Source: Taklimakanibacter deserti
GTDB lineage: Bacteria; Pseudomonadota; Alphaproteobacteria; Rhizobiales; Aestuariivirgaceae
Length of the DNA stretch: 64,000 nt
Assembly (NCBI GenBank): GCA_003574785.1
Contig: QORU01000007.1
Coordinates: 1-64,000 of the forward strand
Direction: 5' to 3'
Part shown: piece after piece, positions 17,686-25,455 of the stretch
How the letters are laid out: each line of letters begins with the position of its first letter
How positions within the stretch are numbered: position 1 is the stretch's first letter
Program-made: the position numbers and the translations under genes
The notes under the pieces: model-generated
Told to the model about the DNA's origin: nothing
What the model saw: only the letters and a program-made list of their open reading frames with translations
Databases searched by the model: none

Positions 17686-18294
17686 CGATTTCCCCTCTGT
17701 GCTGGAACAGCCTAACCACAATTGGTGTGGAAGCAAGGGTCCGCTGTTCACCTGCCAATCGCCGGGGCACCACCCAGCAAATTACCCTTCCCGGCACCGG
17801 ATCGCGTCGTCCTTCCGGTTATACCTGCTTCTCCCGGCGCCCGAAGTCGATATCCCGGCTTTCCGGCTATGGCGATGAAGGATGGCAACTTCGCAGGCTA
17901 TCCGGTGCGCATCGGCGCGCGACAGGAAAGGCGCGCACGGCCACCACGAGCGCAGTTCGGCCGAGAGACAGGTATGTGGAGGACCGGATGCCGAGGCGGC
18001 GCCGGCGGACGCACGGCCAGCCATCGCCCCCTCGGACTTGGTTCATTGTTTGGAAATCGACGATTATTGGAGATTTGTCGTTCAATCCTCGTCGACAGGC
18101 CGGTGGAGCGAAGCGGTGTGTCGTTGAAGGCCCCCAGCAGGTCTGGTAGAAAGTCCATCGCCGTGGACGTGCGCGAAGAAGGAATCAGGGCCGATCGACT
18201 TGAGCGCTTCGCCGGCGGGGGAACTGGTTTCCCGCTGTTCTCCCTCCCGTGCGCGTGGGGCAGGAGAAAGTGGAACCTGCCGATCAATCTCAGT
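17686..18294. other. Intergenic region between divergent genes
   Basis: About 600 bases without a supported gene. The plus-strand reading frame of the binding protein remains open through most of it, but the composition is not coding-like until about 18270. Promoters of the radical SAM gene (minus) and the binding-protein operon (plus) must be here. AGGAG at 18262-18266 is the only good Shine-Dalgarno sequence near the signal peptide. Confidence 0.4.
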
Positions 18295-19611
18295 TTGAGA
18301 CAGGTCCTGGCACTGGGCCTCCTGGCTCTCGTCTCATTCTTCGGCAATCCTGCCTTGGCGCAGCAAGACGCGATAGCGCCCCCCGGAGGCGGTCAGCCGG
18401 CTGCGGACACAAGCGCAATCCGCCTCGGCATGTCGGCGGATTTTTCGGCGAGCGCACGGGCGCTCAGCATCGAGCTCTATCGCGGCGCCATGGCCTATCT
18501 CATTCCGCTCAACAAGGCCGGCGGCGTCCATGGAAGGCAGGTCGAGATCACCGCCTATGACGACAAGTACCAGCCCGACCTCGCGATCCAAAACACGCTC
18601 AGGCTGATGAAAGACGACGTCTTCGCGCTGTTCTCCTATGTCGGCACGCCGACCATGATCCGCACCCTGCCGCTGCTCAGGATGCGGAACCTGGAGCATT
18701 TCCTCCTGTTCTTCCCCTTCACCGGGGCCGACGCCAATCGAATTCCGCCTTATGACAAGTTCACCTTCAACCTGCGCGCCTCATACGATCAGGAGACCAA
18801 GGGGCTTGTCGATCACTTCGTCGCCCACCATCGAAAGCGCATCGCGGTATTCTATCAGGCGGACGCCTATGGAAGGGCGGGATGGGCCGGCGTGCGCAAG
18901 GCATTGGCGAGCCACGGGCTGGAGATCGCCGGCGAAGCCACTTATCGGCGCGGCTCGCCCTACGACCAGAGCTACGATCCCCAGGTGGCCATCATGGAGC
19001 GTCTCAAGCCTGACGCCGTCATCTGTGTCGGCACCTCTCCGGCCTGTGCCGGCTTCGTCCGCGACATGCGCGACCGAGGGGTCGACTGCCCGGTCGCGAC
19101 GATCTCGTTCGTCGGCAGCGATGCCATGCTGAGGCTCCTCGCCGATGGCGAGCAGAAATCCGGCAAAGACTACACCTCCCGCCTCGTCGGCTCGCAGGTG
19201 GTGCCGAGCTATCAGGACACATCGCTGCCCATCGTGCGCGAATATCGCGAGGCGATGGACCGCTACCGCGATGCCATCATGCCGCCCGAGTCCTTGATGT
19301 ACCCGAACGGGAAGACGCCGGAAACGGAATATGCACCACTTCCGTACAGCTTCGTCAGCCTCGAAGGCTATCTGAACGCCAAGTTGTTCGTCGCGATCCT
19401 GGAGCGGATGGGCGCCAACGCTCAGCGCTCCGACCTGACGCAAGCGGCGATGACCATGGGCGACATCGATCTGGGCCTCGGGCAAAAGCTTTCTTTCGGC
19501 GGCGCCACGGACCGGCGCCAGGCCTCGGACCAGGTCTATTATACCGTGGTTCAGGGCGGCCAGTTCGTGCCTTTGCAGGACGGCGAGTGGGAGGCTTGGT
19601 TGAAACGATGA
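18295..19611 (+). CDS. Periplasmic substrate-binding protein, Leu/Ile/Val-amide (type I) family
   Basis: A signal peptide (LRQVLALGLLALVSFFG, cleavage near ALA-QQ) is followed by a type I periplasmic binding fold: SAIRLGMSADFSASARALSI, LRLMKDDVFALFSYVGTPT, KRIAVFYQADAYGRAGW and KPDAVICVGTSPACAGFVRD. The start is uncertain, because the frame is open far upstream and only TTG 18295, or CTG 18277 (about 10 bases from AGGAG), is well placed. No ABC permease or ATPase gene is nearby. Instead the stop overlaps the ATG of a membrane sensor-like gene by 4 bases, so a ligand-presenting sensory role is likelier than classical uptake. Confidence 0.75.
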   Translation: MRQVLALGLLALVSFFGNPALAQQDAIAPPGGGQPAADTSAIRLGMSADFSASARALSIELYRGAMAYLIPLNKAGGVHGRQVEITAYDDKYQPDLAIQNTLRLMKDDVFALFSYVGTPTMIRTLPLLRMRNLEHFLLFFPFTGADANRIPPYDKFTFNLRASYDQETKGLVDHFVAHHRKRIAVFYQADAYGRAGWAGVRKALASHGLEIAGEATYRRGSPYDQSYDPQVAIMERLKPDAVICVGTSPACAGFVRDMRDRGVDCPVATISFVGSDAMLRLLADGEQKSGKDYTSRLVGSQVVPSYQDTSLPIVREYREAMDRYRDAIMPPESLMYPNGKTPETEYAPLPYSFVSLEGYLNAKLFVAILERMGANAQRSDLTQAAMTMGDIDLGLGQKLSFGGATDRRQASDQVYYTVVQGGQFVPLQDGEWEAWLKR

Positions 19612-20321
19612 AGATCGCCCGGTTCTATCAGAAGACCCTGTTCGGCATCTTCGCCCTCATGGGGCTCATCCTGGTGTCGACTTCCGTCATCTACGTCCAT
19701 ACCGTCGATCGGCAGCTCACCGACTATTTCGTGAACAGCAGCCAGGCGATCGCGCGCGCCATTGCCAATTCGGACAGCGACCTGATCGTCAACCAGAACT
19801 ATTCGGCGCTCCAGTCGGTCATCGACCAGTATGTCGATATCCCCGGCGTTTCCTATGTTTTCGTGGTGGACGGCCAAGGAAACATCATCGCTCATACCTT
19901 CGTGCCCGGCGTGCCGGACGAGATCGCCGCTGACTACAAGGACGGGAAGGACGTCTATGATCGCTCGCTCGCCGGTCTCGGAAATTTCTCGGAGGTGACG
20001 GCAGGCATCATTGCCGGCCAGGCCGGCCGCGTGCATGTCGGCATGGACAAAGGCTACTTCGCCTTGCAGGTTCAGACGGCCATCGGCCGGGTGGTCTACC
20101 TCCTCGCCATCATCTTCGTCGTCAGCGTGCTGGTGACATACGGGCTGATGTACCAGGTATCCCGGCCGCTTCATCTCCTGGGAAGCTATGCCTGGCATTC
20201 GCTCTCCGACGAGAAACACTCGGCGCCGCCCTCCTCCGGGCTCAAGCGCCTCTTCGGACGCATCGACGAAGTCGGCGAGCTCGGCAGATTGATCCGCAAG
20301 GCGACCGGCAGGGGAGCGTAA
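19608..20321 (+). CDS. Membrane sensor-like protein with extracytoplasmic domain and terminal HAMP, no kinase
   Basis: Predicted 237 aa. TM1 is at about 10-30 (TLFGIFALMGLILVSTSVIY) and TM2 at about 163-185 (VVYLLAIIFVVSVLVTYGLM). Between them is a Cache/PAS-like periplasmic domain of ~130 residues (DIPGVSYVFVVDGQGNIIAH). After TM2 the tail begins like a HAMP domain (SRPLHLLG) and ends with DEVGELGRLIRKAT, the usual HAMP end; no kinase, cyclase or methyl-accepting domain follows. The ATG overlaps the stop of the binding-protein gene. It may work with that protein as a ligand sensor and pass the signal to a separate kinase, or it may be a truncated histidine kinase. Confidence 0.7.
   Translation: MKIARFYQKTLFGIFALMGLILVSTSVIYVHTVDRQLTDYFVNSSQAIARAIANSDSDLIVNQNYSALQSVIDQYVDIPGVSYVFVVDGQGNIIAHTFVPGVPDEIAADYKDGKDVYDRSLAGLGNFSEVTAGIIAGQAGRVHVGMDKGYFALQVQTAIGRVVYLLAIIFVVSVLVTYGLMYQVSRPLHLLGSYAWHSLSDEKHSAPPSSGLKRLFGRIDEVGELGRLIRKATGRGA
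20305..20321 (+). repeat. Left 17-bp direct repeat flanking the MITE-like element
   Basis: The sequence CCGGCAGGGGAGCGTAA recurs exactly at 20587-20603. Here it forms the last codons and the TAA of the sensor gene. The second copy provides the Shine-Dalgarno sequence of the transporter gene. It looks like a target-site duplication. Confidence 0.75.
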
Positions 20322-20586
20322 TCGCATATGAAAATCCCTGGAGCAAGCGAGCCGTCGCCAGTTTTCCCCCTCGCCCGTTGCGAAGCAATGGGAGAGGGTG
20401 GCCGAAGGCCGGGTGAGGGCTCTTTGCCTGCAACATGTTTTGCTTTTGAAAGTTCCGCAGGCTTCGAGAAAGAGCCCTCATCCGCCCTTCGGGCACCTTC
20501 TCCCATCCTCCGGACGGGAGAAGGGGAATTGGAGGGAGTGATTTCTCCTTCTCGAGAGCCTCGCAGACTTCATTTGCGATTGCCTT
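20322..20586. mobile_element. MITE-like palindromic element (RIME/BIME type)
   Basis: About 265 bases without coding potential. The ends are imperfect inverted repeats (AATCGCATATGAA at the left; the complement of the right end reads AATCGCAAATGAAG). Inside, two long arms are inverted copies: about 20361-20420 (CCCTCGCCCGT..., CCGGGTGAGGGCTCTTT) and about 20471-20530 (AAAGAGCCCTCATCCGCCC..., CGGGAGAAGGGG). They can fold into one large hairpin whose loop includes CCTGC / GCAGG. CCCTCATCC-type palindromes are familiar as interspersed repeats in alphaproteobacterial genomes. Exact 17-bp direct repeats flank the element. No transposase is present, so movement would have been in trans. Confidence 0.7.
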
Positions 20587-20603
20587 CCGGCAGGGGAGCG
20601 TAA
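20587..20603 (+). repeat. Right 17-bp direct repeat flanking the MITE-like element
   Basis: This is an exact copy of 20305-20321. Its AGGGGAG lies 7 bases before the ATG at 20606 and serves as the ribosome binding site of the transporter gene. Before the insertion the sensor stop and the transporter start were therefore only 2 bases apart. Confidence 0.75.
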
Positions 20604-20605
20604 GC

Positions 20606-21997
20606 ATGCGCACGCAAGAACGCGTGCCCAACCGGTGGCTGATAGCGACCGCCTGCACGGTCCTGCAGCTCTGTCTCGGCACCGTCTATGCCTGGAGCTA
20701 TTTCCAGCCGCTCCTGGTGGAGCAGTTCCGCTGGACCAACACCGATACTTCGTGGGCGTTCAGCCTGAATATCTGCTGTCTCGGCCTGTCCGCGGCATGG
20801 GGCGGGATGAATCTTGCCAGGCTCGGACCGCGCAAGCTCGCCGTCGCCGGCGGCATTCTGTTCGCGGCAGGCTATGCGATCGCCGCACTCGCCCTTGCGC
20901 TGGAGAGCCTCCCGCTCTTCTATCTGGGCTATGGCGGCGTCAGCGGCGTCGGCATCGGCCTTGGCTATGTGACGCCGATGGCGACCATCATCAAGTGGTT
21001 TCCCGACCGAAAAGGACAACTGACCGGCATCGCCGCCATGGGCTTCGGGCTGGGCGCCTTCGTCCTCAGTGTCGTGCTGGCACCCATCCTGATGCATATG
21101 CTTTCCGGGAACCTGACACTCGTCTTCGCAGGCCTCGGCGCCATCCTCGGCTCGGTCGCCATCGGCTCGGCGACAATGCTGAAGAACCCGCCGGAGGGCT
21201 ATGTCCCCTTGGGCTTTGTGCCTTCGGTACAACGGGCAAGCCAGGGCGAAAGCCCCTATGCGCGGGCCGAGGAAGAGGCCGACCTGCCCATCAGCGAATA
21301 TCTGCTCGCCGGGCAGTATGCGATCATGTGGTTCATCTTCTTCCTCAACATAACGGCCGGCATCTCGATCATCAGCTTCCTGTCGCCTCTGTATCAGGAC
21401 ATCTGGAAGCTCGATAACCCAACCTTGGAGCGCTCGGTGCTCGCCGGCTATGGCGCCTCGCTGATCGCCATCAGCTCGCTGTTCAACGGCCTTGGGCGCA
21501 TCGCCTGGGGCGCGCTGTCGGAGCGGCTCGGCCGCATCAATACTTTTCGCGTCCTGTTCGCCACGCAGCTCGTCGTGTTCGGCCTCCTGATGACGGAGCA
21601 CAACCCGTACATCTTCGCCATTCTGGTGTGCTACGTGCTGAGCTGCTTCGGCGGCGGCTTCGCGATCATGCCGTCGATGGTCACCGACGTCTACGGGACG
21701 AAGCGCATGGCGCGGCTCTACGGTATCATCCTCACCGCCTGGTCGGCCGCCGGCGTGGTCGGACCGCTGGTGGTCGCGAGCCTCAAGGACAGCTATCCGG
21801 ACCGCGCCATCATCTATGCCTTTCTGCTCAATATCCTTGTGCTCGGAGTCGCCTTCACCTTCAGCTTTCTCGTCAATGACGAGCGGTTCGTACCCCGGCG
21901 GATCCTTCTTCAGGTCTTCGGCGCAAGGCCCGCGACGGGCAACGGCGAAGAACCCGCAAGGGACTCGCCCAAGGCAACGGGGCTTGCCGAGACGTAG
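20606..21997 (+). CDS. OFA-type (oxalate/formate antiporter) major facilitator transporter
   Basis: Predicted 463 aa with about 12 membrane segments. The N-terminal motif GTVYAWSYFQPLL with WAFSLNICCLGLSAAWGG, and the loop GYVTPMATIIKWFPDRKGQ between TM4 and TM5, are typical of the OxlT/OFA family, which exchanges small carboxylates such as oxalate and formate or takes up other monocarboxylates. The C-terminal ~20 residues (GNGEEPARDSPKATGLAET) run into a tandem repeat and are probably not conserved. It was originally the third gene of the binding protein-sensor-transporter operon before a MITE-like element separated it. The substrate is unproven. Confidence 0.85.
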   Translation: MRTQERVPNRWLIATACTVLQLCLGTVYAWSYFQPLLVEQFRWTNTDTSWAFSLNICCLGLSAAWGGMNLARLGPRKLAVAGGILFAAGYAIAALALALESLPLFYLGYGGVSGVGIGLGYVTPMATIIKWFPDRKGQLTGIAAMGFGLGAFVLSVVLAPILMHMLSGNLTLVFAGLGAILGSVAIGSATMLKNPPEGYVPLGFVPSVQRASQGESPYARAEEEADLPISEYLLAGQYAIMWFIFFLNITAGISIISFLSPLYQDIWKLDNPTLERSVLAGYGASLIAISSLFNGLGRIAWGALSERLGRINTFRVLFATQLVVFGLLMTEHNPYIFAILVCYVLSCFGGGFAIMPSMVTDVYGTKRMARLYGIILTAWSAAGVVGPLVVASLKDSYPDRAIIYAFLLNILVLGVAFTFSFLVNDERFVPRRILLQVFGARPATGNGEEPARDSPKATGLAET

Positions 21998-22150
21998 CTC
22001 GCGGAAACAGGCCCCCTTCGCCCTGCGGGCTTCGGCGCGGCAGCCTTCGCGAGCGAAGGAGGATGGCCTGCCCGGCCGTAGCTCGCGGAAACAGGCCCGC
22101 CTTCGCCCTTCGGGCTTCGGCGCGGCAGCCTTCGCACGCTTCGCGAGCGA
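21981..22150. repeat. Two 84-bp tandem direct repeats
   Basis: The unit begins GGCNTGCC..CGTAGCTCGCGG, continues with AAACAGGCCC and TTCGGCGCGGCAGCCTTCGC, and recurs with a period of 84 bases (CGTAGC at 21993 and 22077). The second copy is interrupted by a few extra bases near its end (CACGCTTCG). Short palindromes such as CCTTCGCGAGCGAAGG are included. The first copy encodes the last codons and the stop of the transporter gene, so its tail may be repeat-derived. No coding function is visible. Confidence 0.7.
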
Positions 22151-22311
22151 AGGCTGGCGGACGCTTTGCACTCGAAATTGAAATGACCAATACGCAAGGC
22201 GAACGCATCGCATGCTCCCAAAGGGATCCTCGCTCGATGTCTTCCGCGCCGTGAGTCGGCCTCGGCAGAAAATGGCTTGAAACCGCGCGAACACGGCGGT
22301 TACATAGGGCG

Positions 22312-23310
22312 ATGAGCAATCCAGCTTCTGCTGTTGCAGTGTTACTGCCGGGCGCGACACCGGAACAGTCCGGTGCCGTCCTCGGCGCGATGCGTGCTGT
22401 GGCTGAGACGGGCGGCGCCGCTACGCGGTCCGACCGGCTGGCGCTCGAAGGTGCCGCCCGATACGTGTTCGGGCACGCGGGACCATTCACCTTCGCTGAT
22501 CTGACGCCTGTCACGCCGGCGGCGCTGAAGGCTGCCCTCGCCGGCACCAACCTCGGCAATGATGCAGCCAAGTTCCTGACGGTCATGGCGCTGGTGGATG
22601 GAAAGCTCGACCGGGCGAAGATTGCAGCGGTGCTGCGCTACGCCGACGCGCTCGGCATATCCGAGCGTTACTTGGACGAGGTCCGCGAGGCGGCGGAGGG
22701 CCACTTGCAGGAAGCGTTGGCGGACATGACCCGCTGCAACATGGAAAGCGTCACCGGCATGCCGTGGGAAGGCGACGTCAATGCGTGGCTTGTGCCCTAT
22801 GGTGGCGCCGGCGCCGATCCTGCTCTGGCACAACGTTTTCAGGCGCTGAAGTCGCTGGACGCGGAAACGTTCGGCCACGCCATGTGGCGGCATTTCACCA
22901 GCAACGGCTACGAGTTCCCCGGCGAGCCGAAGGCACTGAACGTCGTGTTCTCCCTTCCCCATGACTCGGTCCACGTTCTCAGCGGCTTCGATACCTCGGC
23001 GCGTGGCGAATTGCTCGCTTCGACATTCACAGCCGCCATGCATCCGAAGTTCCCGATGGCCGGCCATATCCTGCCTGTCATCTTCAGCTGGCACCTCCAG
23101 GTCCAGATCAACAAGGTGGCCGGCGAGGCGTCGAGCGCCCTGGACCCGGTTGTATTCTGGCAGGCTTGGGCGGCGGGCGCCGCCGCGACCGTCGACACAT
23201 TCTCTCCACAATGGGACTTCTGGGAGCACGTTGCCACACCCCTCGAGGAACTCCGCGCGCACTACTCGATCCCAGTCGACGGCGTAGAGCAGGCTGCAAC
23301 GGTGCGCTAG
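22312..23310 (+). CDS. TerB-like helical domain joined to a Coq4-like metal-site domain
   Basis: Predicted 332 aa. Residues ~1-140 are helical with VMALVDGKLDRAKIAAVLRY and ALGISERYLDEV, like TerB/DjlA-type domains. The second half contains FSLPHDSVHVLSGFDTSARGE: H-D-x-x-H followed by eleven residues and E, which is the Zn/metal motif of the ubiquinone-biosynthesis protein Coq4. The following sequence, HILPVIFSWHLQVQIN, is also helical. No signal peptide or membrane segment is seen. Coq4 acts in the C1 oxidative decarboxylation of ubiquinone precursors. Whether this protein acts on quinones is inference, and no other ubiquinone gene is nearby. Upstream promoter elements were not identified. 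Confidence 0.7.
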   Translation: MSNPASAVAVLLPGATPEQSGAVLGAMRAVAETGGAATRSDRLALEGAARYVFGHAGPFTFADLTPVTPAALKAALAGTNLGNDAAKFLTVMALVDGKLDRAKIAAVLRYADALGISERYLDEVREAAEGHLQEALADMTRCNMESVTGMPWEGDVNAWLVPYGGAGADPALAQRFQALKSLDAETFGHAMWRHFTSNGYEFPGEPKALNVVFSLPHDSVHVLSGFDTSARGELLASTFTAAMHPKFPMAGHILPVIFSWHLQVQINKVAGEASSALDPVVFWQAWAAGAAATVDTFSPQWDFWEHVATPLEELRAHYSIPVDGVEQAATVR

Positions 23311-23389
23311 TTAGAGCGCCGGACATGCTCAGGATTTGCCGGTAAGAGACTACTCACCGGCCCACCCTGATCTCGCAATGTGGCTCCCT

Positions 23390-23668
23390 CTACGGCTGCG
23401 TCGTAGAGGGCTGAGTCGTAGAGGGCTGCGTGGTCGTCGTCCCCTGATCGGTGGTCGACGGCTGCGTCGTGGACGGCTGAGTCGTGGACGGCTGCGTGGT
23501 CGTGCTCTGGTCGGTGGTCGACGGCTGGGCCGGAGCAGGCTGCTCAGTCGTGGTCGTGGCCGGCGGCGCAGTTGCTTCCTGCGTGCCTCCGAACCAACCT
23601 GCGTAATAGCCGATGAGCAAAAGGATGATAACGACCACCACGGCAATCACGATATTTCGCGTATTCAT
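23390..23668 (-). CDS. Single-pass membrane protein with Thr/Pro/Gln repeats (QPSTT)
   Basis: The ATG follows GGAGTTGAACC. The product is 92 aa. Residues ~5-25 are one membrane helix (IVIAVVVVIILLLIGYYAGW). The remaining ~65 residues are a low-complexity chain of TTT, QPSTT and TTDQ units, encoded by 15-base tandem repeats, ending at the stop. It is probably an inner-membrane anchor with a flexible periplasmic tail. It converges with the TerB/Coq4-like gene; a 6-bp stem GCCGGT / ACCGGC (23338-23361) lies between them. Repeat number may vary between strains. Confidence 0.65.
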   Translation of the reverse strand: MNTRNIVIAVVVVIILLLIGYYAGWFGGTQEATAPPATTTTEQPAPAQPSTTDQSTTTQPSTTQPSTTQPSTTDQGTTTTQPSTTQPSTTQP

Positions 23669-23864
23669 GGTTCAACTCCGTGTTGAGGTGGGCAGGACAT
23701 GCTCCGTAGGCGGGCCGACTTGCCAGCCGCTTTTCTCGCCCCCTAGGCGTTACCAATACGCGAGTCGTGGCCCTGCCTGCAACGGGGACAGTTTACGTCG
23801 AAGGTTCCGTGCTTCAATACTCCTTTAACGGGCCATTCAAGGCCGTTCGCAGCGGAGACGGTTC

Positions 23865-25430
23865 ATGGGTGAGCGCTTGAAGTTCATTGGCTGGGGGACC
23901 GAGAACTCAGGCCTGGACGAAGCGGAGCGGAACCTGCTGTTCGGCTTCCTCGCCGATCGTCTCGGCATCGAGCCCCGGCTCGTCGCCCCGCCGCGACTGG
24001 CGGACATCGGTCTCAGTCCATCGCGTGTCGTTCCGCCCGCCGCTATGGCCCATCTGTTCACGACCGATCCCTATGAACGGTGCCTCCACACTTATGGAAA
24101 GTCCTACCCTGAGACGGTACGCGCCTTTGCGCGCGATTTCGCCAACGCGCCCGACCTCGTCGCCATTCCGGCGAGCGAAGCGGATGTGACCCAAGTGATG
24201 GAGTGGGCGAGCGGAGCGAATGTCGCCATCATCCCGTTCGGCTGCGGCTCCTCGGTCGTCGGCGGCGTCGAACCCGACATCGGCGATCGCTACGTAGGCG
24301 CCGTCAGCCTCGATTTGCGCCGTTTCGACCGCATGGTCGAGGTCGACCGGTCGAGCCGCGCGGCGCGCATCCAAGGCGGGATGCGCGGCCCCGCGATCGA
24401 GGCCGCGCTCAAGCCCCACGATCTTTCGATCCGTCACTATCCGCAAAGCTTCGAATTCTCCACTCTCGGAGGCTGGATCGCGACCCGGTCGGGCGGGCAC
24501 TTCGCCACGCTCTACACCCATATCGATGATTTCGTCCAAAGCACCCGCACCGTCACCCCTCAAGGCACCCTGGAAACGCGCCGCCTGCCGGGCTCGGGCG
24601 CGGGTCCGAGCCCGGACCGCCTCATCATCGGCTCCGAGGGGGCGCTCGGCGTGATCACCGAAGCCTGGATGCGGCTGCAGGATCGGCCGCGCTTTCGCGG
24701 TGGCGCCGTTTTCGGCTTTCCCGACCTCTTTGCGGCGGCGAGAGCCGTGCGCGCTGTCGTGCAATCCGGCCTCTACCCCTCGAATCTTCGCGTCATCGAC
24801 AATCAGGAGGCCGGCATCTATGGCGTGAACGATTACCAAGAAACGATCCTGATGCTCGCTTTCGAGTCGGCAGATCACCCCGTCGAAGCATGGACGAAGC
24901 GAGCGATCGAGCTGATCCAGGACAATGGCGGCCGGCGCCATCCCGACGACAGCGCCGCCCAGGCCTGGCGAACGGCATTCATCCGCATGCCCTATGCACG
25001 GGAATTGACGGTTCCGCTCGGCGTGATCAATGACACTTTCGAGACTGCCGTGACATGGGACAAATTCGAGGAATTTCACACCGCGGTGAGCGCCGCGACC
25101 GCGCAGGCGATCGAGGAGGCTACCGGCCGGCCCGGAACGGTTTCGACCCGGTTCACCCATGTCTATCCCGACGGCCCTGCCCCCTATTACACATTCAATG
25201 CACAGGGCACGCCCGGCCGGCTTATCGAACAGTGGCGCCATATCAAGACCCGTGCCTCGGATGCGCTGATCACCGCGGGAGGAACCATCACCCACCATCA
25301 CGCCGTCGGTCGCGATCACATGCCCTGGTACCGCCTCCAGCGCCCGGCTTTGTTCGGCAAAACCTTCGACGCCGCCAAGAGCGTCCTCGATCCAGCCCGG
25401 ATCCTCAATCCGGGGGTACTGGCGGATTGA
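23865..25430 (+). CDS. FAD-linked oxidase of the alkyl-DHAP synthase type
   Basis: Predicted 521 aa, with GGAGA before the ATG. The PCMH-type FAD-binding domain contains IIPFGCGSSVVGGVEPD and GGWIATRSGGHFATLYTHID. The FAD-oxidase C-terminal domain ends with AGGTITHHHAVGRDHMPWY, the His-rich segment characteristic of alkyldihydroxyacetonephosphate synthase relatives, and the usual ILNPG end (DPARILNPGVL). In bacteria this family more often oxidises hydroxy acids or ether-lipid precursors, and the reaction here is uncertain. It is a soluble flavoprotein, transcribed alone, and converges with the carboxypeptidase gene (26-base gap). Confidence 0.8.
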   Translation: MGERLKFIGWGTENSGLDEAERNLLFGFLADRLGIEPRLVAPPRLADIGLSPSRVVPPAAMAHLFTTDPYERCLHTYGKSYPETVRAFARDFANAPDLVAIPASEADVTQVMEWASGANVAIIPFGCGSSVVGGVEPDIGDRYVGAVSLDLRRFDRMVEVDRSSRAARIQGGMRGPAIEAALKPHDLSIRHYPQSFEFSTLGGWIATRSGGHFATLYTHIDDFVQSTRTVTPQGTLETRRLPGSGAGPSPDRLIIGSEGALGVITEAWMRLQDRPRFRGGAVFGFPDLFAAARAVRAVVQSGLYPSNLRVIDNQEAGIYGVNDYQETILMLAFESADHPVEAWTKRAIELIQDNGGRRHPDDSAAQAWRTAFIRMPYARELTVPLGVINDTFETAVTWDKFEEFHTAVSAATAQAIEEATGRPGTVSTRFTHVYPDGPAPYYTFNAQGTPGRLIEQWRHIKTRASDALITAGGTITHHHAVGRDHMPWYRLQRPALFGKTFDAAKSVLDPARILNPGVLAD

Positions 25431-25455
25431 GACGATCCGCTCATAAGTTCACGGC

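Noticed and set aside
20570..22360. 596-residue minus-strand open frame
   Set aside because: Antisense to the OFA transporter and runs through tandem repeats; composition not protein-like.
23907..25319. 470-residue minus-strand open frame
   Set aside because: Antisense to the FAD oxidase, which has clear flavin motifs.
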